Assembly: GCF_014288115.1 (NCBI RefSeq)
Contig: NZ_JACOOK010000003.1
Span: 248,001-312,000, forward strand
Origin: Alistipes_A hominis
Lineage (GTDB): Bacteria > Bacteroidota > Bacteroidia > Bacteroidales > Rikenellaceae
Length of the DNA: 64,000 nucleotides
Direction of reading: 5' to 3'
Part shown: positions 8,508 through 16,786 of the stretch, one piece after another
Numbering within the stretch: the first letter of the stretch is position 1
Layout of the letters: each line of letters starts with the position of its first letter
Notes under the pieces: generated by a model
What the model was told of the DNA's origin: nothing
Seen by the model: the letters and a program-made list of their open reading frames with translations, nothing else
Database searches by the model: none
Position numbers and translations under genes: made by a program

Positions 8508-9548
8508 TTAGAAGAACTCGGTGCGGTAGTCGTAGTTGTTGCGGATGTTTTCGAATGCGGAAGGCGCACTGCGCAGGCGTTGCGTCTCGGCTTCGATCCG
8601 GAAATAGCGCGGCATGGTTTCCCGCATCCGTTCCCATGTGATGTTCGGGTCGGCCCGGCTCGGGGTTACCTGCGGAGGATACCAGCCGTTCAGGGGGAAT
8701 CCGAAAAATTCGCTGACGGCTCGTACGGCCGCCGCCGTTCCGGCGGCTTTTCCCTGGATCGAGTAGCCGGCGATGTGCGGCGTGGCGAACGTGGCCAGGC
8801 TTAGCAACGTCGGGTGGATATCCGGCTCGTTGTTCCAGGTGTCGACGACCGCGTGCGACAGCCGTCCGCTTTGCAGCGCGCCGATCAGCGCCTCGTCGTC
8901 GACGATCTTTCCCCGGGACGTGTTGATGAAGATCGCCCCCGGTTTGATCGCTTCGAAAAAGGAGGCCGAAGCCATTCGCAGCGTCGGATAGTTTCCCGTG
9001 CGATTCAGCGGAACGTGACAGGTGACGATGTCGGCCTGCGGCAACAGTTCGCCGAGCGGCAGGTAGTCGTCCTGCGGGTTCCGTTCGGCCTTCGGCGGGT
9101 CGCAGCGCAGCACTCGGAAGCCGAACAGCTCGCCGTATTCGGCGATCAGCGACCCAACGTTTCCTACGCCTACGACGCCCAGGGTTCTGTCTGCGGGCGA
9201 CCATTCGTCCCGGACTGCGAGGGCCGCGAGGGCCGCCATGACGTATTGCAGCACCCCGCGCGCGTTGCATCCCTGGGCGGTCGCGATCGCGATGCCGTGC
9301 CGGGAGCAGTATTCCGAATCGATGTGGTCGTGGCCGATTGTGGCCGTGGCGATCAATCCGACCGGCGTGCCGCCGAGCAACCGTTCGTCGCAGTGCGTGC
9401 GCGTCCGCACGACCAGAGCGTCGGCCCGGGCCGCGTCGCAGTGCGAAATCTCGCTGCCTTTGAGATATTGCACGCGGGCGTAGGGTTCCAGCACGCCTTT
9501 GAGAAAGGGAATGTCGCAGTCGGCCAGCACGTAAGGTTTTGCGTTCAT
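8508..9548 (-). CDS. pdxB: 4-phosphoerythronate dehydrogenase
   Basis: 346 aa D-2-hydroxyacid dehydrogenase of the PdxB type, converting 4-phosphoerythronate to the 2-oxo acid in DXP-dependent pyridoxal phosphate synthesis. Visible: ATATIGHDHID, QGCNARGVLQYVM, Rossmann fold GVVGVGNVGS near 120-130, VTCHVPLNRTG, INTSRGKIVDD with the catalytic Arg region, and the His of FATPHIAGYS. The C-terminal PdxB dimerisation domain is shorter than the E. coli one. ATG 9548 is supported by a -7 box only 24 bp upstream. Confidence 0.95.
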   Translation of the reverse strand: MNAKPYVLADCDIPFLKGVLEPYARVQYLKGSEISHCDAARADALVVRTRTHCDERLLGGTPVGLIATATIGHDHIDSEYCSRHGIAIATAQGCNARGVLQYVMAALAALAVRDEWSPADRTLGVVGVGNVGSLIAEYGELFGFRVLRCDPPKAERNPQDDYLPLGELLPQADIVTCHVPLNRTGNYPTLRMASASFFEAIKPGAIFINTSRGKIVDDEALIGALQSGRLSHAVVDTWNNEPDIHPTLLSLATFATPHIAGYSIQGKAAGTAAAVRAVSEFFGFPLNGWYPPQVTPSRADPNITWERMRETMPRYFRIEAETQRLRSAPSAFENIRNNYDYRTEFF

Positions 9549-9571
9549 CTTCCAGCTTATTGTTTCCGGGG

Positions 9572-9579
9572 CAAATGTA
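9572..9579 (-). promoter_or_regulatory. -7 promoter box for pdxB
   Basis: TACATTTG on the minus strand, 24 bp before the pdxB ATG. It places the hairpin at 9684-9718 outside the pdxB leader. Confidence 0.6.
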
Positions 9580-9683
9580 ACAATAACTTTGGAATCGCCG
9601 TCCGGATTTTCGCAAAGGCTTGTTTTTACGGCTTGTTCCGGCTCCGGTAGCGACGGAATCCGGCATCGGGCGGACGAATCGTG

Positions 9684-9718
9684 AAAAAACCCCCGCCGCA
9701 GCTACTGCGACGGGGGTT
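9684..9718 (-). terminator. Orphan Rho-independent terminator, possible small-RNA 3' end
   Basis: A 14-bp stem with one mismatch and a 3-nt loop (AACCCCCG.CGCAG / CTGCG.CGGGGGTT), followed on the minus strand by TTTTTT. No minus-strand gene ends here and the pdxB promoter lies downstream, so it probably ends an unannotated short RNA starting between about 9750 and 9900. Confidence 0.55.
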
Positions 9719-9913
9719 ACCCAACTTAATGTATGATTATGAAAAAAACTACCCGATCTCCGTTTCACAACGATAATCGGAAATCTACATTAGTAACGCG
9801 GGCGGATTGGCGGATATTGTCCGGATCGTTCTTTTTGTCGGAAGAAAAACGGTAACGGGTTGGATTTCAAAATTCGGAAAAAAGCCTTTTCCCGGAAATC
9901 CGGTATTTTTATC

Positions 9914-9921
9914 TATTTTTG
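9914..9921 (+). promoter_or_regulatory. -7 promoter box for the ureohydrolase gene
   Basis: TATTTTTG on the plus strand, 45 bp before the GTG start. It makes any start upstream of 9922 unlikely. Confidence 0.5.
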
Positions 9922-9965
9922 TCCGTGCGGGCCGGTCGTTTGCGGGCCGCTTAATTTCGAAAAAC

Positions 9966-11006
9966 GTGGAGAAAACAGATTTTGATCCGAACGCTCCGGG
10001 CGTGAATAACGGGCGCTATTTCGGACTTCCTTTTACGCCGGAGCAGGCTCGACTGGTGCTGATGTCCGTTCCGTGGGACGTGACGACCTCTTACCGCGAG
10101 GGGACGGCCGGCGGTCCCGATGCAATCCTGGACGCTTCGTTGCAGGTCGATCTGTACGACCTGCACAATCCGGACGGTTGGCGGCAGGGAATCGGGACGC
10201 TGCCGGTCGGCGATACGCTGGAACTGCGCGGTAAAAAATTGCGGGAAGAGGCTCGGCGGGTGATCGAACACTGGGAATCGGGCGGTACGGCCGGAGAATC
10301 GGTGCGCCGCCGTATCGCGCGGGTCAACGAAGGTTCCGAAAAACTCAATGCGGAAGTGTACGACGAGGCCTGCCGGTGGCTGGACGCCGGTAAAAAGGTG
10401 GGGTTGGTCGGCGGCGACCATAGCGTCCCGCTCGGATTGATCCGCGCGGTGGCCGAGCGTAATCCGGGCGTCGGCGTACTGCATGTCGACGCTCATGCCG
10501 ACCTGCGCCGGGCTTACGAAGGATTTACCTATTCGCACGCTTCCATTATGTATAATGTGTTGAACGAAGCGGCCGGAGTGTCGGCTCTGGTGCAGGTGGG
10601 CGTTCGCGATCTCTGCGACGACGAGGCGCGCCTGGCCTCGGCGGATGCGCGTGTCCGCCTGTTCGACGATTATGCGCTGTCCGCCGCGAAGTTCGGCGGC
10701 GAAAGTTGGAATGCCGTGTGCGACCGGATCATCGCCTGCCTGCCCGAAAAGGCGTACGTCAGTTTCGATATCGACGGGCTCGCGCCGGAGTATTGCCCGC
10801 ATACCGGAACGCCGGTTCCGGGCGGACTGAGTTTCGCCGAAGCGGTTTACCTGCTCGACCGGCTGACCGCTTCGGGTCGCGAGGTGGTCGGGTTCGACCT
10901 TTGCGAGGTGGCTCCCGATCCGGCCGGCGACGATGACTGGGACGCCAACGTCGGCGCGCGGATGCTCTATAAACTGTGCAATTTTGCGTTGCGGGGCGGC
11001 AAATAG
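9966..11006 (+). CDS. Agmatinase/arginase-family ureohydrolase
   Basis: 346 aa from the GTG at 9966. The open frame extends back to 9807, but that stretch has no domain similarity and contains the promoter box. Binuclear-manganese motifs of the family: GGDHSVPLG, HVDAHADLR, and SFDIDGLAPEYCPHTGTPVPGG, giving the His and Asp ligands. The usual DP after the third motif is AP here, which does not remove a metal ligand. Substrate could be agmatine, arginine or formimidoylglutamate; the family cannot be resolved by eye, though similar Bacteroidota proteins are annotated agmatinase. Followed 84 bp later by nhaA on the same strand. Confidence 0.85.
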   Translation: MEKTDFDPNAPGVNNGRYFGLPFTPEQARLVLMSVPWDVTTSYREGTAGGPDAILDASLQVDLYDLHNPDGWRQGIGTLPVGDTLELRGKKLREEARRVIEHWESGGTAGESVRRRIARVNEGSEKLNAEVYDEACRWLDAGKKVGLVGGDHSVPLGLIRAVAERNPGVGVLHVDAHADLRRAYEGFTYSHASIMYNVLNEAAGVSALVQVGVRDLCDDEARLASADARVRLFDDYALSAAKFGGESWNAVCDRIIACLPEKAYVSFDIDGLAPEYCPHTGTPVPGGLSFAEAVYLLDRLTASGREVVGFDLCEVAPDPAGDDDWDANVGARMLYKLCNFALRGGK

Positions 11007-11090
11007 GAGGTTTTGGTATCCTGTTTGCGGTAAGGCTCTGACATTTTGCCGTTTTGCAGCGGCGTTATTTTATCGATTCGACAACGGATT

Positions 11091-12446
11091 ATGACGAGGG
11101 CCGTTACTTTCAGACGCAAGCGGAATTTTTTTGTCCGCCACGAAAAGCACCACCGTTTCATGCATAGCCCCTGGGCGGGCGGCGTGATTTTGGTCGCGTT
11201 CGCGGTGTTGGCCCTGATTCTGGCCAACATTCCGCAAACCGCCGGGGTCTATCACCACCTGCTTGAGAGCCATCTGACCGTCGGGTTCGACCATTTCCGG
11301 CTCAGCAAGCCGCTCGAAGCGTGGATCAACGACGGGTTGATGGTTATTTTCTTTTTCTATGTCGGCTTGGAAATCAAACGCGAGATCATCGCCGGCCAAC
11401 TTTCCGGGGTGCGCCGCGCCGCGCTTCCGGTGGCGGCGGCGATCGGAGGCATGGCGGTGCCTGCGCTGATTTACGTGCTGATCAACCGGAGCGGCGATTT
11501 CCTGTCGGGGTGGGGGATCCCGATGGCAACCGACATCGCATTTGCGATCGGCATCCTGTCGCTACTCGGCAACCGGGTTCCGGTTTCGCTGAAGGTGTTC
11601 CTGATGGCGCTGGCCGTAGTCGACGACCTCGGCGGCATCCTGGTAATCGCTGTTTTCTATTCGACCGACATCCAGGTCGGAATGCTCGTGGCGGCGGCCG
11701 TCGTGTTCGTCTTCATGATCCTGCTGAAGCGGCTGAATGTTTACAAGATGCGCTATTACCTGATTCTCAGTATCGTGATGTGGATTCTGTTTCTGTATTC
11801 GGGGATTCATGCGACGATCGCCGGCGTGCTGATCGCGCTGACGATTCCGTCTACGCCCCGTTTTACGAAACGTTATTTTTCCTACAAGACGCGGTATTAC
11901 CTGCGTTCGTTCCGCCGACACGACCGCGAAGGAGTGCAGGTGCTGTCGAACCGCAAACAGCTCGAAGACATCGAGATGGTGCGCTTGGTGGCGACCAATG
12001 CGATCAGCCCGTCGCAACGGCTGGAATATGCGTTGCACCACGTCGTCTCCTTTTTTATTATGCCCGTTTTTGCGCTGGCCAACGCCGGGGTCGCGATCAG
12101 CGGATTCGGCGACTTGCGCGTGCTGTTGGAGCCGCTGGGGATGGGAATCTTTCTCGGATTGGTGGTCGGCAAGCCGCTGGGCGTATTTCTGTTCAGCCGG
12201 CTGGTCGTATGGCTGAAATGGGGCGAATTGCCGCAGGGAGCTACCTGGGCCGGGGTTTTCGGCGTTTCGTGCCTGGCCGGGATCGGATTTACGATGTCGA
12301 TTTTTATCAATAACCTGGCCTTTGCCGATCCGGCGACGGTGAGTAACGGCAAAATCGCGATTCTGGTGGCGTCGCTGGCCGCCGTGATCGTCGGGTTCGT
12401 TTTTACCCGCACGATGGTGAAACGGAAGGAAAAACCGGAAGATTGA
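11091..12446 (+). CDS. nhaA: Na+/H+ antiporter NhaA
   Basis: 451 aa integral membrane protein exchanging Na+ (or Li+) for H+ across the inner membrane. The paired aspartates of the NhaA ion site are visible in LAVVDDLGG, with MATDIAFAIG upstream and the C-terminal GxGFTMSIFINNLAF helix; about 11-12 hydrophobic helices. ATG 11091 is preferred over the TTG at 11046 because it leaves a short basic N-terminus before the first helix. The loop at about 275-310 (FRRHDREGVQVLSNRKQ) is charged and cytosolic. Not obviously co-transcribed with anything downstream. Confidence 0.96.
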   Translation: MTRAVTFRRKRNFFVRHEKHHRFMHSPWAGGVILVAFAVLALILANIPQTAGVYHHLLESHLTVGFDHFRLSKPLEAWINDGLMVIFFFYVGLEIKREIIAGQLSGVRRAALPVAAAIGGMAVPALIYVLINRSGDFLSGWGIPMATDIAFAIGILSLLGNRVPVSLKVFLMALAVVDDLGGILVIAVFYSTDIQVGMLVAAAVVFVFMILLKRLNVYKMRYYLILSIVMWILFLYSGIHATIAGVLIALTIPSTPRFTKRYFSYKTRYYLRSFRRHDREGVQVLSNRKQLEDIEMVRLVATNAISPSQRLEYALHHVVSFFIMPVFALANAGVAISGFGDLRVLLEPLGMGIFLGLVVGKPLGVFLFSRLVVWLKWGELPQGATWAGVFGVSCLAGIGFTMSIFINNLAFADPATVSNGKIAILVASLAAVIVGFVFTRTMVKRKEKPED

Positions 12447-12499
12447 AAATATTTGCCCGAAAATGCGGCGAAAATGGTGCATTATTCGCTGAATTTGTT

Positions 12500-12507
12500 T
12501 AAGTTTG
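12500..12507 (+). promoter_or_regulatory. -7 promoter box for the FKBP lipoprotein gene
   Basis: TAAGTTTG on the plus strand, 77 bp upstream of the start codon. Confidence 0.5.
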
Positions 12508-12583
12508 CGACTCGTATACGGCTACTGAAAACGTGGCACGGTTTTGAAGACGATTCTGATTATTAATTTATAGTTCTAAAAAA

Positions 12584-13279
12584 ATGAAAAAAGTTGTTAT
12601 TTTAAGCGGTGTGGCCGCCCTTTTCCTCGGCGCCTGCACCTCGACCGGCGGAGGCAGCCTCAAATCGACCGAAGATTCGCTGGCCTATGCTATGGGCCTG
12701 GATATGGGCAGCTATATCCAGAACATGGATACGATGTTGGACGCCAACTTGAATCTGGCGGTGATCGCAAAAGCGATGCAGGATGTTGCCAAGAGCGATA
12801 CTTCCGTGATGAGCAAGGAGGCCGCCTATAACTTTATGCGCGAATACTACACGGTGGTTAAACCCCGTAAAGACAGTATCGCCAGCGCGGAATTCATCGC
12901 CGAAGCCGAAAAAGGAAGCAACGTGAAGAAGACCGCTTCGGGCCTGCTGTACGAGATCGTTGAAATGGGTGACGAGAGCGTGAAACCCGATTCGGCTTCG
13001 ACCGTACGCGTACTCTACAAGATGACCGACCGCAAAGGAAAGGATCTGCAGAATACCTATGACAGCAAGGATACCGCCAACATTACGTTGAAGGGCGTAA
13101 TCCCGGGTTGGGCCGAAGGTATGCAGTTGGTAGGCAAAGGCGGCAAAATCAAACTGTGGCTGCCGTCCGAACTGGCTTACGGCAAACAGGGCCGCGGTCA
13201 GATGATTCCCGCCAACTCGGCATTGTACTATGAAGTCGATCTGATCGACGTGATTCCTGCGGATTCGGCTACGAAATAA
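12584..13279 (+). CDS. FKBP-type peptidyl-prolyl isomerase lipoprotein
   Basis: 231 aa. Lipobox FLGAC places the lipidated Cys at residue 18. An FKBP N-terminal dimerisation domain (about 28-115: SLAYAMGLDMGSYIQ) is followed by a C-terminal FKBP fold (about 120-225: VRVLYKM, GVIPGWAEGMQLVGKGGKIKLW, LAYGKQGRG, IPANSALYYEVDLIDV). It would act on periplasmic client proteins from the membrane. The ATG is followed by a basic n-region, and a strong terminator follows the stop codon, so it is monocistronic. Confidence 0.93.
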   Translation: MKKVVILSGVAALFLGACTSTGGGSLKSTEDSLAYAMGLDMGSYIQNMDTMLDANLNLAVIAKAMQDVAKSDTSVMSKEAAYNFMREYYTVVKPRKDSIASAEFIAEAEKGSNVKKTASGLLYEIVEMGDESVKPDSASTVRVLYKMTDRKGKDLQNTYDSKDTANITLKGVIPGWAEGMQLVGKGGKIKLWLPSELAYGKQGRGQMIPANSALYYEVDLIDVIPADSATK

Positions 13280-13302
13280 TTTTTCGCTCCGAGCAGAGAG
13301 AT

Positions 13303-13334
13303 CCGGGAAGCGTGTAAACGCTTCCCGGTTTTTT
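13303..13334 (+). terminator. Terminator after the FKBP lipoprotein gene
   Basis: 11-bp perfect stem (CCGGGAAGCGT / ACGCTTCCCGG) with GTAA loop, then TTTTTT. Confidence 0.9.
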
Positions 13335-13374
13335 ATCGGTTTCTTTGAAAAGGGGCGGCGGTATTTCGCGGCGG

Positions 13375-13671
13375 CTATTTGACGATGATCGTCGTCAGGA
13401 TGTCGCTGCCGACGGCCCGGTTGATCGCCTCTTTGAGCGCCGCGCGCTGCATGAAGATCTCGTTGCGGACGACCGACGAACTGAGGTAGACGAACAACCG
13501 TCCGCCCGTCTTGATCTCGAGCCGGACGGTATACGATGCGACGATGTCTCCGACCACGCGCGGCCACACGTCCGGAATCCGCGCTTCGGCTATTTTGCGG
13601 GCGATCGTCGGCGTGGACGTGAAAAAATCGTTCAGCGCATCGCCTATCCGGATCGGGTCGCGTCTTCTCAT
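13375..13671 (-). CDS. DUF721 (DciA-like) protein
   Basis: 98 aa. ATG at 13671 overlaps the recF stop codon by 4 bp (ATGA), so translation is coupled to recF. Contains the DUF721 core: IGDALNDFFTS, WPRVVGDIVASYT, LFVYLSSSVVRNEIFMQR. Proteins with this domain include DciA, a replicative-helicase loader in bacteria without DnaC; the linkage to recF fits a replication/repair role. At 98 aa it is only the DUF721 domain, without the longer disordered tail of some DciA proteins. The DciA role is inferred, not shown. Confidence 0.8.
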   Translation of the reverse strand: MRRRDPIRIGDALNDFFTSTPTIARKIAEARIPDVWPRVVGDIVASYTVRLEIKTGGRLFVYLSSSVVRNEIFMQRAALKEAINRAVGSDILTTIIVK

Positions 13672-14768
13672 GCCGTTCGGATTTCGCCGTCGGTTACGTT
13701 GAACAGGGTGTACCGGCATCCGTTGCTGTGCAGTACGTTTTCGAGCCGGACTTTGTTGCAGTCGGTAATGAAGATCTGACCGAAACGTTCGCTGGTCACG
13801 ATGCGGATCAACTGTTCGACGCGTTGCATGTCGAGCTTGTCGAAGATGTCGTCCAGCAGCAGGATCGGCCGAACCGGACTGTGGCCGGCTATCAGATCGA
13901 ACTGGGCCAACTTCAGCGCGATGAGAAACGACTTCTGTTGTCCCTGGGAACCGTATTTGCGCAACGTATAGTCGCCGAGGGTCATACGCAGGTCGTCACG
14001 GTGCACGCCGCGTGTAGTGTATTGGTTCGCCCGGTCTTGTGGCTGCGCATCGCGCAAGATTTCATCGAACGGCAGTTGGTTCAGTTCCGACCGGTATTTC
14101 AGTTTGATTTGTTCTCGGTCGCCGGACAGTGCGGCGTAATATCGCGCTACGTGCGGCGCCAGTTCGTCAATCAGTTGTTTGCGCCTTGCGTTGATATCCG
14201 TTCCGAGAGCCGCCATCTGTAGATCGATCACTTCCATTATTTCGGAAAAGTTCGGCGTTTGCTGTGCCTTGAGTAGTTTGTTCCGTTCGGCGAGCAGGTG
14301 GTTGTACCGCACCAATGTCGCGAGGTATTTCCGGTCGAGCTGCGAAATGAGACTGTTCATGTACCTGCGCCGCTCCTCGCCCGATTCGTTGATCAGCGCG
14401 GTGTCCGACGGGGTGACCATCACCAGCGGGATCAGTCCGAAGTGATCGGACAGCTTTTCGTACTCCTTCCCGCCGCGGCACAACTTTTTCTGAGAATTTT
14501 TTTTGTACGAGCAAACGATGTGCTCGCTGCGATCTTCGGACGTCCGGTAAACGCCGTCGATCAAAAATGCGTCCGCACCGTGGCGTATGCACTGCGAATC
14601 GGCAAAATTGAATCCGCTTTTACCGACCGACAGGTAATGTACGGCGTCGAGCAGGTTGGTTTTGCCGGTTCCGTTGTCGCCTACCAGGCAGTTGATCTGC
14701 GGCGAAAGCTCGATATGGGCTTCCGCAATGTTCTTGAAGTCGATCAGCGACAGTTTGTGGAGGTGCAT
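13668..14768 (-). CDS. recF: DNA replication and repair protein RecF
   Basis: 366 aa SMC-like ATPase that acts with RecO and RecR to load RecA at gaps. Walker A GDNGTGKTNLLDAVHYL near residues 34-50, the family's ARRKQLIDELAPHVARYY region, the signature YGSQGQQKSFLIALKLAQ near 270, and Walker B PILLLDDIFDKLD near 303. Its stop overlaps the start of the DUF721 gene. A -7 box lies 20 bp upstream of its ATG. No dnaA or dnaN neighbours, which is normal for Bacteroidales. Confidence 0.97.
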   Translation of the reverse strand: MHLHKLSLIDFKNIAEAHIELSPQINCLVGDNGTGKTNLLDAVHYLSVGKSGFNFADSQCIRHGADAFLIDGVYRTSEDRSEHIVCSYKKNSQKKLCRGGKEYEKLSDHFGLIPLVMVTPSDTALINESGEERRRYMNSLISQLDRKYLATLVRYNHLLAERNKLLKAQQTPNFSEIMEVIDLQMAALGTDINARRKQLIDELAPHVARYYAALSGDREQIKLKYRSELNQLPFDEILRDAQPQDRANQYTTRGVHRDDLRMTLGDYTLRKYGSQGQQKSFLIALKLAQFDLIAGHSPVRPILLLDDIFDKLDMQRVEQLIRIVTSERFGQIFITDCNKVRLENVLHSNGCRYTLFNVTDGEIRTA

Positions 14769-14787
14769 AAGGTTGTTTTTACGTTCC

Positions 14788-14795
14788 CAAAGATA
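14788..14795 (-). promoter_or_regulatory. -7 promoter box for recF
   Basis: TATCTTTG on the minus strand, 20 bp before the recF ATG. A second copy of the same octamer lies at 14885-14892. Confidence 0.55.
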
Positions 14796-14932
14796 CTTAA
14801 TTTTCGGGAATATTCCGCGGCGCGCGGTTTTTTGCTTCCCGGATGCCGACGGGAGGATTTTGCGGGCGTCGCTCCGGAGGCGGGCAAAGATAAAAAAGAT
14901 GCCGAAATAGTTTTAATTTCCCTAAAAAAGGT

Positions 14933-14940
14933 TACTTTTG
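14933..14940 (+). promoter_or_regulatory. -7 promoter box for the TPR gene
   Basis: TACTTTTG on the plus strand, 40 bp before the start codon of the downstream gene. Confidence 0.55.
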
Positions 14941-14979
14941 CATTTCGTAAGTATGTAAATTTTAATTTTTGAATCGATT

Positions 14980-15678
14980 ATGGCACAAAACAAACCGCAG
15001 GCCGAAAAAGATCCCGAGGTAGCCATCGCATCGGCGATCGGTCGCGTCGAGGCTTTTATCATGCGAAACAGCCGGTCGCTGCTGACCGCTTTGGGAGTCG
15101 TTATCATCGTGGTGGGAGGTTTCTTCGGATATAAATACCTGGTCGCCGTTCCGCGGATGGAGAAGGCTTCGGCGATGATGTTCGCCGCCGAGCAGCAGTT
15201 CGCCCAGGATTCGTTCAAACTGGCGCTGAACGGGGACGGTAATTTCGCCGGTTTCCTGCAGGTGATCGAAAAATACGGTTCGACCGGAACGGGCAACGTA
15301 GCCAGGCATTACGCCGGAATCTGCTACCTGCGCCTGGGACAGTACCAGGAAGCGCTGGACTACCTGACTCAGTACAAAGGCTCGACCGACGACGTGCCGT
15401 CCGCTTTGCTGGCCGCGCAGAACTACGGACTGCGGGGCGACGTTTATGTCCAGATGGGCGATTACGCCGAGGCTGCCAAGTCGTATGAAAAAGCCGTCGC
15501 CACGAGCAGCGATCCGCTTACGGCGCCTTACTACCTGAAAAAAGCCGGCGAAGTGTACGAAAAGCTCGGCGACAATGCCAAGGCGCTCGCGGCGTACGAG
15601 GCGGTCGAGGTCGATTATCCGACCAGCATGGAGGCCCGTGATATTCAGAAATACATCGGGCGAATTCAGCAGCAGTAA
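14980..15678 (+). CDS. Membrane-anchored tetratricopeptide repeat protein
   Basis: 232 aa. One transmembrane helix at about 33-53 (LLTALGVVIIVVGGFFGYKYL) with a short cytosolic N-terminus, then TPR helices: ARHYAGICYLRLGQYQEALDYL, GLRGDVYVQMGDYAEAAKSYEKA and AGEVYEKLGDNAKALAAYEAV. The layout resembles YfgM/'tetratricopeptide repeat protein' of Bacteroidota, thought to be an envelope scaffold or chaperone partner; the specific partner is unknown. It lies 78 bp upstream of ribH but a terminator separates them. Confidence 0.85.
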   Translation: MAQNKPQAEKDPEVAIASAIGRVEAFIMRNSRSLLTALGVVIIVVGGFFGYKYLVAVPRMEKASAMMFAAEQQFAQDSFKLALNGDGNFAGFLQVIEKYGSTGTGNVARHYAGICYLRLGQYQEALDYLTQYKGSTDDVPSALLAAQNYGLRGDVYVQMGDYAEAAKSYEKAVATSSDPLTAPYYLKKAGEVYEKLGDNAKALAAYEAVEVDYPTSMEARDIQKYIGRIQQQ

Positions 15679-15701
15679 CCGTTTACGGAATCCATAAACC
15701 G

Positions 15702-15733
15702 AAAGGTTGCTGTGTTGTACGGCAACCTTTTTT
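15702..15733 (+). terminator. Terminator between the TPR gene and ribH
   Basis: AAAGGTTGC pairs with GCAACCTTT, then a T run; it separates the two transcripts. Confidence 0.8.
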
Positions 15734-15756
15734 GACTTAAACTATAAATAAAAGAT

Positions 15757-16281
15757 ATGGCGACGATTCATAAAAATTTGTCGGAAATAGGAACGGAACT
15801 GCCCTCGGCGGCGGATATGAGGATCGGCATCGTGGTGTCGGAGTGGAACGAGCAGATCACCGGCGCGTTGCTCGAAGGAGCGGTGCGTACGTTGAAAAAC
15901 GCCGGGTGCGACGAACAGAATATCGAAGTGAAACGCGTCCCCGGGACGTTCGAACTTTCCCTCGGAGCGCAGTTTTTCGCCGAGTACACCGATGTGGACG
16001 GCGTGATCGTGCTGGGCTGCGTGATCCAGGGCGAGACGCGGCATTTCGATTATGTGTGCCAGGGCGTTACGCAGGGCGTTACGCAGTTGATGCTGTCGTG
16101 GAACATGCCGGTGGCCTTCGGGGTGCTGACGACTGAGAATTTGCAGCAGGCCATCGACCGTGCCGGTGGAAAGTACGGCAACAAGGGGGACGAAGCCGCC
16201 GCTGCGGTCATCAAGATGATCGCTTTGCAGATAGAGATGGAGCCCGAAGAGACCGAAGCCGACCGCAAGAAGATCAACTAA
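15757..16281 (+). CDS. ribH: 6,7-dimethyl-8-ribityllumazine synthase
   Basis: 174 aa enzyme joining 5-amino-6-ribitylaminouracil and 3,4-dihydroxybutanone-4-phosphate, the penultimate riboflavin step; members assemble as pentamers or 60-mer shells. Visible: RIGIVVSEWNEQIT with substrate-binding Trp, VKRVPGTFELSLGAQ, VIVLGCVIQGETRHFDYVC with the general-base His, and VAFGVLTTENLQQAIDRAGGKYGNKG. The C-terminal EPEETEADRKKIN tail is acidic and variable. No FMN riboswitch was seen upstream. Confidence 0.97.
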   Translation: MATIHKNLSEIGTELPSAADMRIGIVVSEWNEQITGALLEGAVRTLKNAGCDEQNIEVKRVPGTFELSLGAQFFAEYTDVDGVIVLGCVIQGETRHFDYVCQGVTQGVTQLMLSWNMPVAFGVLTTENLQQAIDRAGGKYGNKGDEAAAAVIKMIALQIEMEPEETEADRKKIN

Positions 16282-16296
16282 TCAGCCTGAAGGTTT

Positions 16297-16659
16297 TTAG
16301 CGTACCGCCAGCCGTTGCCGCCATGCGGTTTCGTCGAAGCCGACCAGCACGAAGTCTGCGGCGACCAACAACGGGCGTTTGACCAGCTTGCCGTCGGAGG
16401 CGAGTACGGACAGCAACTCTTCGCGGGTTGCTGTTTCCATTTTTTCTTTCAGGTTCAGTTCCCTGTATTTCAGCCCGCTGGTGTTGAAGAATTTCCGGAT
16501 CGGCAGTCCGCTGGCGGGAATCCATGCGGAGAGTTCCTGCGCGGTCGGGTTTTGCAGCGTGATGTCGCGCGCTTCGACGTCGATGCCGTTCGCCCGCAGC
16601 CATTTGGCGGCTTTGATGCAGGTGCCGCACTTTGGATAGTGAAGAAACAGGTATTTCAT
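16297..16659 (-). CDS. ArsC/Spx family protein
   Basis: 120 aa from ATG 16659 (MKYLFLHYPKC); the longer frame to 16731 runs through the promoter box. Thioredoxin-fold with a redox CxxC (KCGTC, residues 10-13) as in Spx/MgsR regulators and some arsenate-reductase-like proteins. Also visible are the RKFFNTSG and LKEKM segments and KRPLL, the conserved Arg-Pro loop. Which activity it has (RNA-polymerase-binding regulator or reductase) cannot be decided. In Bacteroidota such proteins are usually labelled 'Spx/MgsR family'. Stands alone, converging on ribH. Confidence 0.85.
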   Translation of the reverse strand: MKYLFLHYPKCGTCIKAAKWLRANGIDVEARDITLQNPTAQELSAWIPASGLPIRKFFNTSGLKYRELNLKEKMETATREELLSVLASDGKLVKRPLLVAADFVLVGFDETAWRQRLAVR

Positions 16660-16685
16660 GACGTTCCGTTTTTTTGAAGTACGGA

Positions 16686-16693
16686 CAAATTTA
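16686..16693 (-). promoter_or_regulatory. -7 promoter box for the ArsC/Spx gene
   Basis: TAAATTTG on the minus strand, 27 bp before the ATG. Confidence 0.5.
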
Positions 16694-16732
16694 GGAAATT
16701 TTTCCGGGCCGCGCCGCAGTTTCGGCAACATG

Positions 16733-16765
16733 AGAGGGAATCCCGCAAATAGCGGGATTCCCTCT
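16733..16765 (-). terminator. Perfect 14-bp hairpin after the ferritin-like gene
   Basis: AGAGGGAATCCCGC pairs with GCGGGATTCCCTCT across a 5-nt loop, 22 bp after the stop codon of the ferritin-like gene. There is no T run, so it may be a transcript-end stabiliser rather than a textbook terminator. Confidence 0.5.
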
Positions 16766-16786
16766 TATGTCCGTAACCGGGTTGTT

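Larger units (their letters stand above)
9549..9965. other. Intergenic region holding an orphan terminator
   Basis: 417 bp between the divergent pdxB and ureohydrolase genes. It holds the pdxB promoter, the orphan hairpin at 9684-9718, a tiny plus-strand frame of 40 codons at 9733-9855 (MIMKKTTRSPF..., unrecognised), and the ureohydrolase -7 box at 9914-9921. Confidence 0.5.

Noticed and set aside
9807..9965. N-terminal extension of the ureohydrolase gene
   Set aside because: The stretch contains the -7 box and reads as non-conserved sequence; the GTG at 9966 gives the usual family N-terminus.
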